A stretch of 22,176 nucleotides of DNA from Pseudomonadota bacterium (GCA_023387815.1 JAEWHK010000055.1:1-22176); one strand, 5' to 3'. Positions 13,763-22,176 are shown, counted from the first letter of the stretch. Made by a program: numbers and translations. The notes: a model not told the origin generated them from the sequence alone.

Positions 13763-14613
13763 TATGCGCCTCCTTTGTGCAGCAGAACGTCAAAAATGAA
13801 TCGGGTACCTGTGTAGGCGATCATAAGCAGGCCAAAGCCCACCAGTGTCCAGCGCAGGGCGAATCGACCTCTCCAGCCTCGCATGGCACGGCCAAGCAGC
13901 AGCAGGCCAAAAACCACCCAGGACATGAGGGTAAAAAGGGTTTTATGGTCAAAGGGCAGCAGAACGCCATTGATTCTGACGGAAACGACCACACCTGTAA
14001 CAATGGAAAGCGTGAGCAGCACAAAGCCGATCCAGATCAGGCGGAACAGGATTTTTTCCTGGACCAGCAGTGGCGGCTGTTCTTCCAGGGCGCGAGCAAA
14101 TACCGTGCGCTCGGCCCGCGTCTGTACCGGCTGATGCAGGTAGCGATCCAGCGAGGTCATCAGGAACGCATGAATGGCAGCGATGGCAATCAGGCTATAG
14201 GCCCCGATGGAAATCAGCAGATGGATCTGGAAATAGGCGTCGTTGACGGGAATAATGAGGCTGTCGTGGCCGGGAAACAGGGCTGCCAGCAGACAAATGA
14301 GGGCTGCAATGGGCAGTAACACCAGTTTGAGGCCGTCGATTTCGCTGACCAGGTTTTCCAGCCAGAAGACGATCATGCCCAGCCAGATGGTGAGCGACAG
14401 GCCCACAGACCAGGACAGACGCAGCGAATCTTCCTGCAGCATGGCCATATGGACGGCCACCCCGTGCACAATGAGCACGAGCGCCAGCAACCATCGGGAG
14501 GACCCCACTGTGAGGGCAGGACTGTTTCCGGCCAGCAGGGGCCGCCAAATTAGTAAACTGAGCAGCAGATAGGCCACTGTGGCCAGAGAGTGAAATACAA
14601 TGTCGTAAGACAT
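13762..14613 (-). CDS. CcsA/YpjD-type cytochrome c assembly-like inner membrane protein
   Basis: A 283-residue protein with about eight hydrophobic helices and the CcsA-type core (NDAYFQIHLLISIGAYSLIA, then FDHKTLFTLMSWVVFGLLLL), including His residues that could bind haem. It matches the YpjD/CcsA-related family encoded next to ffh in many proteobacteria, as here. Family membership is clear, but YpjD-type proteins are not proven System II haem lyases, and recent work on the E. coli relative points to metal tolerance, so the name cytochrome c assembly should be taken loosely. First gene of the minus-strand operon; divergent from ffh across 115 bp. Confidence 0.85.
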   Translation of the reverse strand: MSYDIVFHSLATVAYLLLSLLIWRPLLAGNSPALTVGSSRWLLALVLIVHGVAVHMAMLQEDSLRLSWSVGLSLTIWLGMIVFWLENLVSEIDGLKLVLLPIAALICLLAALFPGHDSLIIPVNDAYFQIHLLISIGAYSLIAIAAIHAFLMTSLDRYLHQPVQTRAERTVFARALEEQPPLLVQEKILFRLIWIGFVLLTLSIVTGVVVSVRINGVLLPFDHKTLFTLMSWVVFGLLLLGRAMRGWRGRFALRWTLVGFGLLMIAYTGTRFIFDVLLHKGGA

Positions 14614-14728
14614 AAATAATGACGTGTGTTCCGGATAAGCAATCAGCGGGTCTGCATAGCGCGATCTGGCCTGCAGGCATACATAGTATAGCCGTTTTGC
14701 CCATCCCCATTTACTTCAGTGAAATTCC

Positions 14729-16153
14729 ATGTTTGATAATCTGACCAACCGGTTAAGCCGGGCCATGAAAACCCTGCGCGGCGAAGCGCGCCTGACCGAA
14801 GCCAACACCCAGGAGATGCTCCGCGAAGTGCGTATGGCGCTGCTGGAGGCCGATGTTTCTCTGCCTGTGGTGCGTGAATTCGTTGCCAAAGTCAAGGAGC
14901 GCGCGCTGGGTGCGGACGTTGCCGGCAGCCTGAGCCCCGGCCAGGCGCTGGTTGGGGTGGTGCACAAGGAACTGACCGCTGTCATGGGCGGCGATCTGGG
15001 TGAAAACGCCTCGGAACTGAATCTGGCGACTACGCCACCGGCAGTGATCCTGATGGCCGGTCTGCAGGGGGCGGGTAAAACCACCACGACGGGTAAGCTG
15101 GCGCGCCTGCTGGTGACTGGCGAGCTGATCCAGAATGGCCGCAAACTGCCCAAGAAAAAAGTGCTGGTTGTGAGTGTCGACGTGTATCGTCCGGCGGCCA
15201 TTGAGCAGCTGCGCACCGTCGCTGGCCAGGTGGGGGCAGATTTCTTCCCGTCTTCTGCCGACCAGAAGCCCCGCGAGATTGCCGAAGCTGCCATCGATTA
15301 TGCGCGCAAGCATCATTATGAAGTGCTGATTGTGGATACGGCCGGTCGCCTGGGTGTGGACGAGGCCATGATGCAGGAGATCAGCATGCTGCACGGCGTG
15401 ATCAAGCCGGTAGAGACGCTGTTTGTGGTCGATGCCATGCAGGGTCAGGATGCGGTCAATGTGGCCAAAGCTTTTGGTGATGCGCTGCCATTGACTGGTG
15501 TCGTGCTGACCAAGCTGGATGGTGATGCACGTGGTGGTGCTGCGCTGTCAGTGCGTCACGTGACGGGCAAACCATTGAAATTTATCGGTGTGTCCGAGAA
15601 ACTGGACGGCCTTGAGGTATTTCACCCCGAACGTATGGCGCAGCGTGTGCTGGGCATGGGCGACATCGTGTCGCTGGTGGAACAGGCGCAGCGTAATATT
15701 GATATCTCTGAAGCGCAGAAGCTGGCTTCCAAAATCAAGACGGGCGATCGTTTTGATCTGAATGATTTCCGAGAACAGCTGCAGCAGGTGAAGAAAATGG
15801 GCGATATGAGTTCGCTCATGGAAAAACTGCCCGCGCAGTTTGCTCAGGCAGCGGGACAGATTCAGGGTGGTCAGGCAGAAAAACAATTGCGCCGCACTGA
15901 AGGCATTCTGAATTCCATGACGCCACAGGAGCGCAGCAAGCCCGAACTGCTGAAAGCATCGCGCAAGCGTCGTATCGCAGCTGGTGCCGGTGTGCCTGTA
16001 CAGGAAGTGAACAAGCTGCTGAAGCAGTTTGAGCAGATGCAGGGCATGATGAAGCAGTTCAAGAAAGGCGGCATGGGCAAAATGATGCGTGCTATGGGTG
16101 GCCTGAAAGGTCTGCGTGGCGGCATGGGCGCATTCGGCAATTTCCGGAAGTAA
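14729..16153 (+). CDS. ffh: Signal recognition particle protein Ffh (SRP54)
   Basis: A 474-residue GTPase that, with 4.5S RNA, targets nascent membrane proteins to FtsY and the Sec translocon. The N domain (1-100) leads into the G domain: GLQGAGKTTT (111-120), DVYRPAAIEQL (151-161), DTAGRLGVDE (203-212) and TKLDGDARGG (261-270). The M domain (about 330-474) has the RNA-binding segment RSKPELLKASRKRRIAAGAG and the methionine-rich tail (MQGMMKQFKKGGMGKMMRAM). Length and motifs are normal. The ribosome site before the ATG is weak. No clear terminator is seen before the next plus-strand gene 89 bp on. Confidence 0.97.
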   Translation: MFDNLTNRLSRAMKTLRGEARLTEANTQEMLREVRMALLEADVSLPVVREFVAKVKERALGADVAGSLSPGQALVGVVHKELTAVMGGDLGENASELNLATTPPAVILMAGLQGAGKTTTTGKLARLLVTGELIQNGRKLPKKKVLVVSVDVYRPAAIEQLRTVAGQVGADFFPSSADQKPREIAEAAIDYARKHHYEVLIVDTAGRLGVDEAMMQEISMLHGVIKPVETLFVVDAMQGQDAVNVAKAFGDALPLTGVVLTKLDGDARGGAALSVRHVTGKPLKFIGVSEKLDGLEVFHPERMAQRVLGMGDIVSLVEQAQRNIDISEAQKLASKIKTGDRFDLNDFREQLQQVKKMGDMSSLMEKLPAQFAQAAGQIQGGQAEKQLRRTEGILNSMTPQERSKPELLKASRKRRIAAGAGVPVQEVNKLLKQFEQMQGMMKQFKKGGMGKMMRAMGGLKGLRGGMGAFGNFRK

Positions 16154-16242
16154 GGTTATTTTCAACAATAATTTGATAAGCGGCTGGTTATAAAGAGGCC
16201 TGCGCGCAGTGTTTGCGCGATGCACTTTATGAGTAGCCTTTT

Positions 16243-16977
16243 ATGTCTCTTAGCGAAATAACCGATAGCCCGATCTCTGCCACTCCTGGCTTGGGTACCG
16301 GTCAACAATCCGCCTCCGGACCACGCGCAGCACCAGCCGCCGAGGATTCCGCCGTTTATGCCCGTCTCAAACGGTTAAGCCGTGTGCAGCGTCTACGCCG
16401 TGTTCTGTTGGTGCTCTGTGGCCTGATTATTGCCGGTCTCTGTTTCTTTACCGATTCTGCCTGGCGCCCAGAGAGTCTGGCTCATGATCTGATACAGGCT
16501 ACAGGTCTGATCCTGATAATGACAGGCGCGCTTGGTCGCATCTGGTCGTCCCTGTATCTGAATGGCCGCAAGAATACCGAGCTCATGACTCACGGTCCTT
16601 ACTCCCTGACACGTAACCCGCTATATATGTTTTCTATTGTCGGTGTGGCGGGTATGGGTCTGCTTTCCGGAACGCTGTTTACCGGTATCGTAAGTGGGGC
16701 GTTGATTTACTTTGTGTTCAACTGGGTGATTGCGCAGGAGGAAGGCACGCTGGAGATGATTTTCGGTGAACCCTACCGCAATTACAAACGTCATGTCCCG
16801 CGTCTGGGTATCACATTGCGTCAGTGGAACAATCCGGATCATCTGGAAATTTCCATGAAGGCATTGGGCCGCACCGTACGCGAAGCCTTATGTTTTCTGC
16901 TGGCAGGTCCGTTTTTTCTGTTGATTAATTATCTGCACAAGGATGGTATTTTGCCGGTGCTGGGGCATTTGTTTTGA
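16243..16977 (+). CDS. Isoprenylcysteine carboxyl methyltransferase-like (ICMT/PEMT) membrane protein
   Basis: A 244-residue membrane protein. After a disordered 35-residue N terminus come about five hydrophobic helices. The family signature is GPYSLTRNPLYMFS (about 126-139) followed by QEEGTLEMIFGEPYRNYKRH (about 166-185), the SAM-binding region of ICMT-type methyltransferases. Bacterial members modify small or lipid substrates that are mostly unknown. An extra C-terminal helix (ALCFLLAGPFFLLINYL) follows the core. The start lacks a clear Shine-Dalgarno. It could be read through from ffh. Confidence 0.85.
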   Translation: MSLSEITDSPISATPGLGTGQQSASGPRAAPAAEDSAVYARLKRLSRVQRLRRVLLVLCGLIIAGLCFFTDSAWRPESLAHDLIQATGLILIMTGALGRIWSSLYLNGRKNTELMTHGPYSLTRNPLYMFSIVGVAGMGLLSGTLFTGIVSGALIYFVFNWVIAQEEGTLEMIFGEPYRNYKRHVPRLGITLRQWNNPDHLEISMKALGRTVREALCFLLAGPFFLLINYLHKDGILPVLGHLF

Positions 16978-17008
16978 AGCGGGTGGTTCTATGACTATCA
17001 GATTGAAG

Positions 17009-17085
17009 GCAGGCGAAGGGCAGTTGCAAAGCAGTTGCAGAGCAGGTGAAGAGCAGGTGAAGAGCAGGTGAAGAGCAGGTGAACG
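17009..17085 (+). repeat. 11-bp tandem repeat, seven units
   Basis: Seven contiguous 11-bp units: GCAGGCGAAGG, GCAGTTGCAAA, GCAGTTGCAGA, then three identical GCAGGTGAAGA and a final GCAGGTGAACG. It lies in the 321-bp non-coding gap after the ICMT-like gene. The three identical units suggest recent slippage; copy number probably varies between strains. 11 bp is close to one helical turn. Confidence 0.9.
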
Positions 17086-17184
17086 GCCGCAGAACAATGA
17101 ATGCCGGATCGTTGTCCGCAATCCTTTGCTGTCCTCCTGTTCAAGGATAAATAGGCTGCAATAAGCCAGCAAAAATTAGCCAGC

Positions 17185-17220
17185 AAAAAGCCCCGCGGTT
17201 TTTACGCCGCAGGGCTTTTT
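17185..17220. terminator. Bidirectional terminator between the ICMT-like gene and kbp
   Basis: AAAAAGCCCCGCGG (17185-17198) pairs with CCGCAGGGCTTTTT (17207-17220) as a 14-bp stem with one mismatch and an 8-nt loop. A and T runs on both sides suit both strands. The word AGCCAGCAAAAA occurs twice just before and within it. Confidence 0.88.
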
Positions 17221-17298
17221 GTTCATGACGCATCGTCAGTTATGAAACGATAAAACGAGCGTCCTGCAATACGCTTCGGAAAGCTCGCTGCTGTTGAG

Positions 17299-17733
17299 TT
17301 ACTTAGGAATACGCAGAACCTGTCCTGGATAGATTTTGTCAGGATGGCTGAGCATAGGACGGTTGGCTTCGAAGATTTTCTGATACTGGTTGGCGTCACC
17401 GTACTGGTCTTTGGAGATTTTGGACAGTGTGTCGCCGGATTTGACCGTATAGAAGTTAGATTCTTCTTCTGTTGTGGCGGCAGACAATTGGTTGTCTACT
17501 GATGCCACGCCCTGTGTGTTGCCGATTGCGATTGCAATTTTTTCTGCATCGGCCGTACTTGCAGCATTGCCTTTGACCGTTACTTTGTCACCATCAACGG
17601 CGATATCCAGACCGTCAGCATTCAGGCCGTGTTTGGCCAGTTCTTTTTTGAGATCTTCCGGTGTTGCGGCCTGTGCTTCGCTGCCGCCAAAAACTTTTTC
17701 ACCGACTTCTTTGATAAAACTGAGAATGCCCAT
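17299..17733 (-). CDS. kbp: BON-LysM protein, potassium-binding Kbp (YgaU) family
   Basis: A 144-residue protein without signal peptide. The BON domain (about 23-88) contains LDIAVDGDKVTVKGNAASTADAEKI in two stretches, and a LysM domain (about 93-143) has YTVKSGDTLSKISKDQYGD and ends HPDKIYPGQVLRIPK. Length and order match E. coli Kbp/YgaU, a cytoplasmic potassium-binding protein linked to osmotic and stationary-phase stress. AAGGAG lies 8 nt before the ATG. A small palindrome GCACG/CGTGC (17776-17788) sits in its upstream region. Confidence 0.92.
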   Translation of the reverse strand: MGILSFIKEVGEKVFGGSEAQAATPEDLKKELAKHGLNADGLDIAVDGDKVTVKGNAASTADAEKIAIAIGNTQGVASVDNQLSAATTEEESNFYTVKSGDTLSKISKDQYGDANQYQKIFEANRPMLSHPDKIYPGQVLRIPK

Positions 17734-17980
17734 TGTTATGACTCCTTGTTATCGTTGAATGACAACTTCAATTTAGCACGGTTCGTGCATATTGCTATTA
17801 TTCAATGGATACATGACAAACGAAAGTACTGGAAAGTTAACAAATGTTAGATCACGGCAACTACCGTTCATTTGTGATTATCGTCTTTCTTTACTCATCA
17901 ACGAGATGATAATTGTCATAATATGAACAAAGCCGCGCCGGTGGGTAGGGCGCGGCTTTTCTCATTTATCTTTTATCGTG
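17734..17980. other. Gap between pip and kbp: kbp upstream region and pip terminator
   Basis: No gene is seen. The kbp side holds GCACG-gtt-CGTGC (17776-17788), a possible operator. ACAAATG (17840-17846) and CATTTGT (17869-17875) form an inverted pair with an inner CGG/CCG. The pip side ends with the terminator listed separately. I could not place a convincing promoter. Confidence 0.4.
17929..17960 (-). terminator. Terminator of the trmB-pip operon
   Basis: AAAGCCGCGCC (17929-17939) pairs perfectly with GGCGCGGCTTT (17949-17959), an 11-bp GC-rich stem with a 9-nt loop, located 21 bp after the pip stop. Confidence 0.8.
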
Positions 17981-18919
17981 TCAACTTTGCGCGAACTTGT
18001 CTGTCGCTTCCAGCAATAGCTTCAGAATGCCGGGTTCGTTAAAGGCATGGCCAGCATCGGGCACGATGTGGAATTCGGCTTCCGGCCAGGCTTTATGCAG
18101 GTCCCATGCGGTGCGGGCAGGGGTGCAGGCATCGTAGCGCCCTTGAATAATGACGCCTGGAATGCCTTTTAGCAGATGCGCATTGTTCAGCAACTGGTTT
18201 TCTTCCATGAAGCCTGCGTGCGTGAAGTAATGATTTTCGATGCGCGCGAAGGCCAGGGCGAAATGGTCGGACACATAATTCAGTGTGTTGGAGTGGTCAG
18301 GATACAGCGTAATGGTGCGGCCTTCCCACTGACTCCAGGCGCGGGCCGCTGCAATCTGTTCTTCGCGGTTGTCGCCCGTCAGCCGTTTGCGATAGGCGGC
18401 GATCAGGTCGTCACGCTCTTCCTGTGGAATCGGGGCCAGGTAATCTTCCCAGTAGTCCGGGAACATCCATGAGGCGCCTTCCTGATAGAACCAGCGCAGT
18501 TCTTCCTTGCGCAGCGTGAAGATGCCGCGCACGATCAGCGCGCTGACACGCGAAGGATGGGCCTGTGCATACGCCAGCGCCAGCGTGGATCCCCAGGAGC
18601 CGCCAAAGACCAGCATCTGTTCTGCTTCCAGCACCTCGGTGCGCAGTCTTTCAATATCACTGATCAGATGCGTAGTCGTATTGTTTTCCAGACTGGCATG
18701 CGGCGTGGAGCGACCGCAACCGCGCTGATCGAACAGCAGGATGTTGTAGAGTTCGGGATTGAAAAGCTGTCGGTGATGCGTGCCGCAACCTGCGCCGGGA
18801 CCGCCGTGCAGGAAAACAGCAGGTTTGCCATTGGGGTTGCCACAAAGTTCCCAGTAGACCTGGTGGCCGTCGCCGGTATCCAGTTTGCCGGTCTTATAGG
18901 GTTCAATTGGAGGATACAT
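17981..18919 (-). CDS. pip: Proline iminopeptidase (prolyl aminopeptidase)
   Basis: A 312-residue alpha/beta-hydrolase of peptidase family S33 that removes N-terminal proline from peptides in the cytoplasm. Signatures are HGGPGAGCG (38-46, oxyanion region), FDQRGCGRSTPH (63-74), the nucleophile elbow GGSWGS with Ser108, the acid Asp263 in QGRYDACTP and His291 in DAGHAFNEPG. Length is typical. The gene starts 20 bp after the trmB stop and is likely co-transcribed with it. Confidence 0.95.
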   Translation of the reverse strand: MYPPIEPYKTGKLDTGDGHQVYWELCGNPNGKPAVFLHGGPGAGCGTHHRQLFNPELYNILLFDQRGCGRSTPHASLENNTTTHLISDIERLRTEVLEAEQMLVFGGSWGSTLALAYAQAHPSRVSALIVRGIFTLRKEELRWFYQEGASWMFPDYWEDYLAPIPQEERDDLIAAYRKRLTGDNREEQIAAARAWSQWEGRTITLYPDHSNTLNYVSDHFALAFARIENHYFTHAGFMEENQLLNNAHLLKGIPGVIIQGRYDACTPARTAWDLHKAWPEAEFHIVPDAGHAFNEPGILKLLLEATDKFAQS

Positions 18920-18939
18920 GCAGATGTCCTTGAAATAAA

Positions 18940-19662
18940 TCAGATACGGGTAAAAACCAAATCACGAATGCCATGCCCCAGACGCAGACCGCGGGTTTCA
19001 AACTTGGTTTGCGGACGGTAATCGGGCTTACTGGCGTAATCTGTGGCCGTGTTTTTCAGTTGTGATTCGCCGCTGAGCACTTCCAGCATTTGCACGGCAT
19101 AATCTTCCCAGTCTGTGGCGCAGTGAATATAGCCACCTGGTTTGATACGGCTGGCGAGCAGGGCGATGAAATCTGGACGAACCAGACGACGTTTGTGATG
19201 ACGTTTTTTGGGCCACGGATCCGGAAAATAAATATGTACGCCGGCCAGGCTGTCTGGCGCAATCATGTTCTGCACCACTTCCACTGCGTCGTGCTGAATG
19301 ATGCGAATGTTGGTCACACCGTTCTCTTCGATTCGCTTAAGCAGCGCACCTACGCCGGCATTGAAGACTTCGACACCCAGGAAATTATCGTCGCTGCGAA
19401 GCTGGGCAATTTTCTGTGTGGTCTCACCCATGCCAAAGCCAATTTCCAGAATGGTGGGCGCCTGTCTGCCAAACACATTGGCGTAGTCCAGCACTTCATC
19501 GCGGTAAGGAATGGCCCATTTGTCCATATGCTGCTCAACGGCCTGTTTCTGGCCGGGTGTCATATGCGAGCGGCGATGGACGAAGCTGCGAATGTGGCGG
19601 GATTTGAGCGCGTCGGTATCTGCGCTGTCGTTGCTGTTCTTGTCTTTATCGGAAATGGTCAT
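18940..19662 (-). CDS. trmB: tRNA (guanine-N7-)-methyltransferase TrmB
   Basis: A 240-residue SAM-dependent enzyme that makes m7G46 in tRNA variable loops. Motifs are ILEIGFGMGETTQKIA (SAM binding), NFLGVEVFNAGVG, and the family-specific HIYFPDPWPKKRHHKRRLV, followed by KPGGYIHCATDWEDYA. I chose the ATG at 19662 (MTISDKDKNS). An in-frame ATG at 19755 would add 31 hydrophobic, unrelated residues and has no better ribosome site. First gene of the trmB-pip pair, 150 bp downstream of the PmtA-like gene. Confidence 0.94.
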   Translation of the reverse strand: MTISDKDKNSNDSADTDALKSRHIRSFVHRRSHMTPGQKQAVEQHMDKWAIPYRDEVLDYANVFGRQAPTILEIGFGMGETTQKIAQLRSDDNFLGVEVFNAGVGALLKRIEENGVTNIRIIQHDAVEVVQNMIAPDSLAGVHIYFPDPWPKKRHHKRRLVRPDFIALLASRIKPGGYIHCATDWEDYAVQMLEVLSGESQLKNTATDYASKPDYRPQTKFETRGLRLGHGIRDLVFTRI

Positions 19663-19812
19663 GGTAAACAATGAAAAACTGGCTTGCCAAATTGCAAAGG
19701 CCCATATGTTCTGCAATAGGTCTGCAATGGCGATCCGTGAATTACCCGCGGGCATGCCGCAGGATACGGGAAACCTGCATTGTAGTGTATTCGGTCGCTG
19801 GACGCCTGTGGC

Positions 19813-20475
19813 TTAGCCCGCGAAACGGAATGTCATGACACGGGCCGGCGGCACGTTCGCCCATACAATTTCACTGCTGTAATGGCGGGCTTTGACGGCC
19901 GATTGCCATTCGGCCGGCCGTAGGCTGTAGGTGAACTGTATCGCACGCCCCTCGTTTTTGAGCAGCGTCTGCCAGTGGTGCAGGATACGTCCCCGTACTT
20001 CTGGTGGCAGAGAGATCAGGGGCAGGCTGGAAACGATGGCGTTGATCCGGATGTCTGGCGGCAATAGCGCGTCAAGATCGGCGGCATTGCCGTTGATGAT
20101 TGTCAGATGCGGAAAACGCCGCCGCAGATGCTGCGCGAAGACATTGGAAAACTCAATGACAATGAGTTTATCGGGATGAACGCCATGATCCAGTATGGCT
20201 TGTGTGATAACGCCGGTACCGCCTCCAAGCTCGATCACAACACCGTCATGATTCAACGGAATGTGCTTTGCCATGTAGCGGCCGAGCTTGCGTGAGCTCG
20301 GACAGATGGCGCCGGTAAATTTAGGCTGGTGTACCAGCTCGTTCACGAACATTAAAGGTCGCGAAGACTTTACCGTTTTCTTCAGACGAACAATGCCGCC
20401 TCTGCACCAAGTTCCAACCATAAATGACGTCCCATTGTTATTGTTTACCTGGTGAAGGGCGGGCAAATTGTCCAT
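19813..20475 (-). CDS. PmtA-like class I SAM methyltransferase (phospholipid N-methyltransferase family)
   Basis: A 220-residue protein, or 202 residues from a second in-frame ATG at 20421; neither start has a strong Shine-Dalgarno. The core begins with FVNELVHQPKFTGAICPSS, typical of PmtA/rRNA-dimethylase-like enzymes. Motif I is VIELGGGTGVITQAIL, motif II LIVIEFSNVFAQHL, and motif IV INAIVSSLPLISLP. PmtA enzymes methylate phosphatidylethanolamine to make phosphatidylcholine, but many short relatives have unproven substrates. The gene lies just downstream of metG with a three-way-junction-like repeat between. Confidence 0.75.
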   Translation of the reverse strand: MDNLPALHQVNNNNGTSFMVGTWCRGGIVRLKKTVKSSRPLMFVNELVHQPKFTGAICPSSRKLGRYMAKHIPLNHDGVVIELGGGTGVITQAILDHGVHPDKLIVIEFSNVFAQHLRRRFPHLTIINGNAADLDALLPPDIRINAIVSSLPLISLPPEVRGRILHHWQTLLKNEGRAIQFTYSLRPAEWQSAVKARHYSSEIVWANVPPARVMTFRFAG

Positions 20476-20477
20476 AA

Positions 20478-20531
20478 CATCTATGGCGGCCCTGAATGGC
20501 CGATGCAGGCATCAGGCCTGCACCATAGATG
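20478..20531. repeat. Nested inverted repeat (three-way junction) after metG
   Basis: An outer 9-bp stem CATCTATGG (20478-20486) / CCATAGATG (20523-20531) encloses two hairpins, CGGCC/GGCCG (20487-20502) and TGCAGGC/GCCTGCA (20504-20522). Only one base (20503) is unpaired at the junction. It sits 14 bp after the metG stop and ends next to the first possible start of the methyltransferase. There is no T run, so it is not a standard terminator. Confidence 0.7.
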
Positions 20532-20544
20532 AATAAACGTCAAT

Positions 20545-22176
20545 TCAACGAACACGCATTCCCGGTTGTGCACCTTCCCACGGCTCCAGGATATAAATTC
20601 CCGGATTGGCTTTTTCATTCGCGTCGCTGGCAGCCAGTACCATGCCTTCAGAAACGCCGAACTTCATTTTGCGCGGTGCCAGATTGGCGACCATCACAGT
20701 GAACTTGCCAATCAGAGCCTCGGGCTCGTAGGCGGATTTGATTCCGGAAAATACGTTGCGGGTCCGACCCTCACCGACATCCAGTGTAAGTCTTAGAAGC
20801 TTACCGGAACCTTCGACATGTTCACAATTAACAATTTTAGCAATTCGCAAATCAATTTTTACAAAATCATCAATCGTAATGACGTCTGCAATCGCTTCGC
20901 CTCCGGGCAGGGCAGCGGCAACGGCAGCAGCGGCGGCCGCCTCGGCTTCGGGGCTGGCACCTGCAGGTTCAGCGGGCTCGAACAGTTTATCCAGCATGAC
21001 CGGTTCAACGCGCTGCATCAGATGTTTAAACGGAGCGATATGATCGGGCAGTTCTGCTGCATCGGTCCAGGCGAAATTGCGGTTCATGCCGAACAATTCA
21101 GTTGCAATACGTTCTGCCAGGGCAGGGAGTACCGGAGCCAGCATCACAGACAGGGCCTTGAAGCCGGCGATGGCGCGTGAGCAGACATCCTGCAGTGCGA
21201 GTTTTTGCTGCTCGTCTGCCGTGCTGATTCCTTTGGCCATGACCCATGGCTGTGCACCATCAAAAGCCTGGTTGATCTTGTCGGCCTGCGCCATGAGATT
21301 GCGGATCGCACGCGCATATTCGCGATTTTCGAAATCCTGCTGCACACTGGCGGTGAGTGTGCGCAATTCATTTGTCATTGCGTCGACATCGCCGGCATAC
21401 CCCAGTTTGCCATCGAAATGGCGAGTGATGAATGTGGCGGCGCGGCTGGCAATATTGATGTATTTGCCGATCAGATCGCTGTTGACGCGGGCAATGAAAT
21501 CATCGGGATTGAAATCAATGTCTTCGACACGAGCATTCAGTTTGGCAGCAATGTAATAGCGCAGCCATTCCGCATTCATTCCGATATCCAGATATCGAAT
21601 GGGTGATATGCCGGTGCCGCGGCTCTTGGACATTTTTTCGCCACTAACCGTGATAAAGCCGTGTACGTTAAGCGCGTCCGGCACCTTGCGGCCGGAGAAT
21701 TTGAGCATGGCGGGCCAGAACAGGGCGTGGAAATAAACAATGTCCTTGCCGATGAAATGAACCTGCTCTGTACTGTTGCCGGGTTCCAGCAGCTGGTCGA
21801 AATCAATGCCCTTGAGTTTGCAATAGGACTTGAGCGAGGCGAGATAACCCACAGGCGCGTCCAGCCACACGTAGAAGTATTTGCCCGGCGCATCTGGGAT
21901 TTCAATGCCGAAATACGGTTCGTCGCGGGAAATATCCCAGTCGTTAAGGTTGCTTTCCTTGCTGTTTTCGTCGCCCAGCCACTCACGGGTTTTGGCCAGC
22001 ACTTCTGTCTGCAGGCGTTTATTGCCCTGGGCATTACTGCCGGTGGTCCATTCCTGCAGGAATTCGACGCAGCGCGGGTCTGACAGGTTGAAGAAAAAAT
22101 GCTCAGATGACTTCAGGACGGGCGTGGCGTTGGTGAGCGTGGAATACGGATTGATCAGGTCTGTGGGGGCGTAAAC
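20545..22176 (-). CDS. metG: Methionyl-tRNA synthetase, C-terminal part (gene runs off the window)
   Basis: 543 residues of the C-terminal portion are present; the N-terminal catalytic half with the HIGH motif lies beyond the right edge. The visible part includes PYFGIEIPDAPGKYFYVWLD, FIGKDIVYFHALFWPAML, the catalytic KMSKS loop (SGEKMSKSRGTGISP), the anticodon-binding helical domain, and a C-terminal tRNA-binding EMAP-II/Trbp111-like domain (IDDFVKIDLRIAKIVNCEHV). An alanine-rich linker of about 25 residues joins them. The C-terminal domain dimerises the enzyme. No frame disruption is seen. Confidence 0.97.
   Translation of the reverse strand, partial: VYAPTDLINPYSTLTNATPVLKSSEHFFFNLSDPRCVEFLQEWTTGSNAQGNKRLQTEVLAKTREWLGDENSKESNLNDWDISRDEPYFGIEIPDAPGKYFYVWLDAPVGYLASLKSYCKLKGIDFDQLLEPGNSTEQVHFIGKDIVYFHALFWPAMLKFSGRKVPDALNVHGFITVSGEKMSKSRGTGISPIRYLDIGMNAEWLRYYIAAKLNARVEDIDFNPDDFIARVNSDLIGKYINIASRAATFITRHFDGKLGYAGDVDAMTNELRTLTASVQQDFENREYARAIRNLMAQADKINQAFDGAQPWVMAKGISTADEQQKLALQDVCSRAIAGFKALSVMLAPVLPALAERIATELFGMNRNFAWTDAAELPDHIAPFKHLMQRVEPVMLDKLFEPAEPAGASPEAEAAAAAAVAAALPGGEAIADVITIDDFVKIDLRIAKIVNCEHVEGSGKLLRLTLDVGEGRTRNVFSGIKSAYEPEALIGKFTVMVANLAPRKMKFGVSEGMVLAASDANEKANPGIYILEPWEGAQPGMRVR

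Noticed and set aside
13777..14319. 180-residue plus-strand ORF antisense to the CcsA-like gene
   Set aside because: Glutamine/glycine-rich shadow of a membrane protein gene, no ribosome site.
15548..16225. 225-residue minus-strand ORF antisense to ffh
   Set aside because: Leucine/histidine-rich translation typical of an antisense frame of a conserved gene; ffh motifs are certain.
17009..17085. Possible CRISPR array
   Set aside because: The 11-bp units are contiguous with no spacers.

Overview
The window is a junction between an integrated phage-like satellite (about 1-9310) and ordinary chromosome (about 9311-22176). The chromosomal genes (htpG, ampD, a PP0621-type protein, a CcsA/YpjD-type protein divergent from ffh, kbp, pip, trmB, metG) and their moderate GC content suggest a betaproteobacterium. 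Alcaligenaceae, perhaps near Advenella, is my best guess; this rests on gene content and memory, not on a search.

Left part. All genes read rightward: an AlpA-type regulator, a CHC2 zinc-finger primase-like protein, a AAA+ Rep/helicase, a small protein with a possible TubC-N-like fold, then a complete HK97-type head and packaging set (major capsid, prohead protease, portal, HNH nuclease, small and large terminase, head closure, head-tail connector). No tail, tape-measure, lysis or baseplate gene follows. The DNA instead goes into a palindrome-rich non-coding block, one 71-residue cargo ORF, and then the 3' end of a tRNA-Leu(CAA) gene. This is the layout of a capsid-forming phage-inducible chromosomal island (cf-PICI): a satellite that makes its own capsids and packages its own DNA but must take tails from a helper phage. 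The left end, with the expected integrase and second att site, lies outside the window. A probable replication origin made of inverted iterons is buried in the 3' coding end of rep.

Right part. tRNA-Leu is followed by htpG behind a well-matched sigma-32 promoter. Next is a secreted alpha/beta-hydrolase-fold protein lacking the usual nucleophile serine; it lies between two almost identical 42/43-bp terminator copies. A minus-strand operon (ccsA-like, PP0621-like, ampD) follows, divergent from ffh. Then come an isoprenylcysteine-methyltransferase-like membrane protein, an 11-bp tandem repeat, a bidirectional terminator, and minus-strand kbp (BON-LysM), trmB-pip, a PmtA-like methyltransferase and the 3' part of metG, which runs off the right edge.

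Most promising points: the cf-PICI-like element itself, its origin inside rep, the multi-hairpin block at 8607-8887, the unexplained 223-bp gap between terL and the head-closure gene (candidate cos), and the hydrolase flanked by duplicated terminators.
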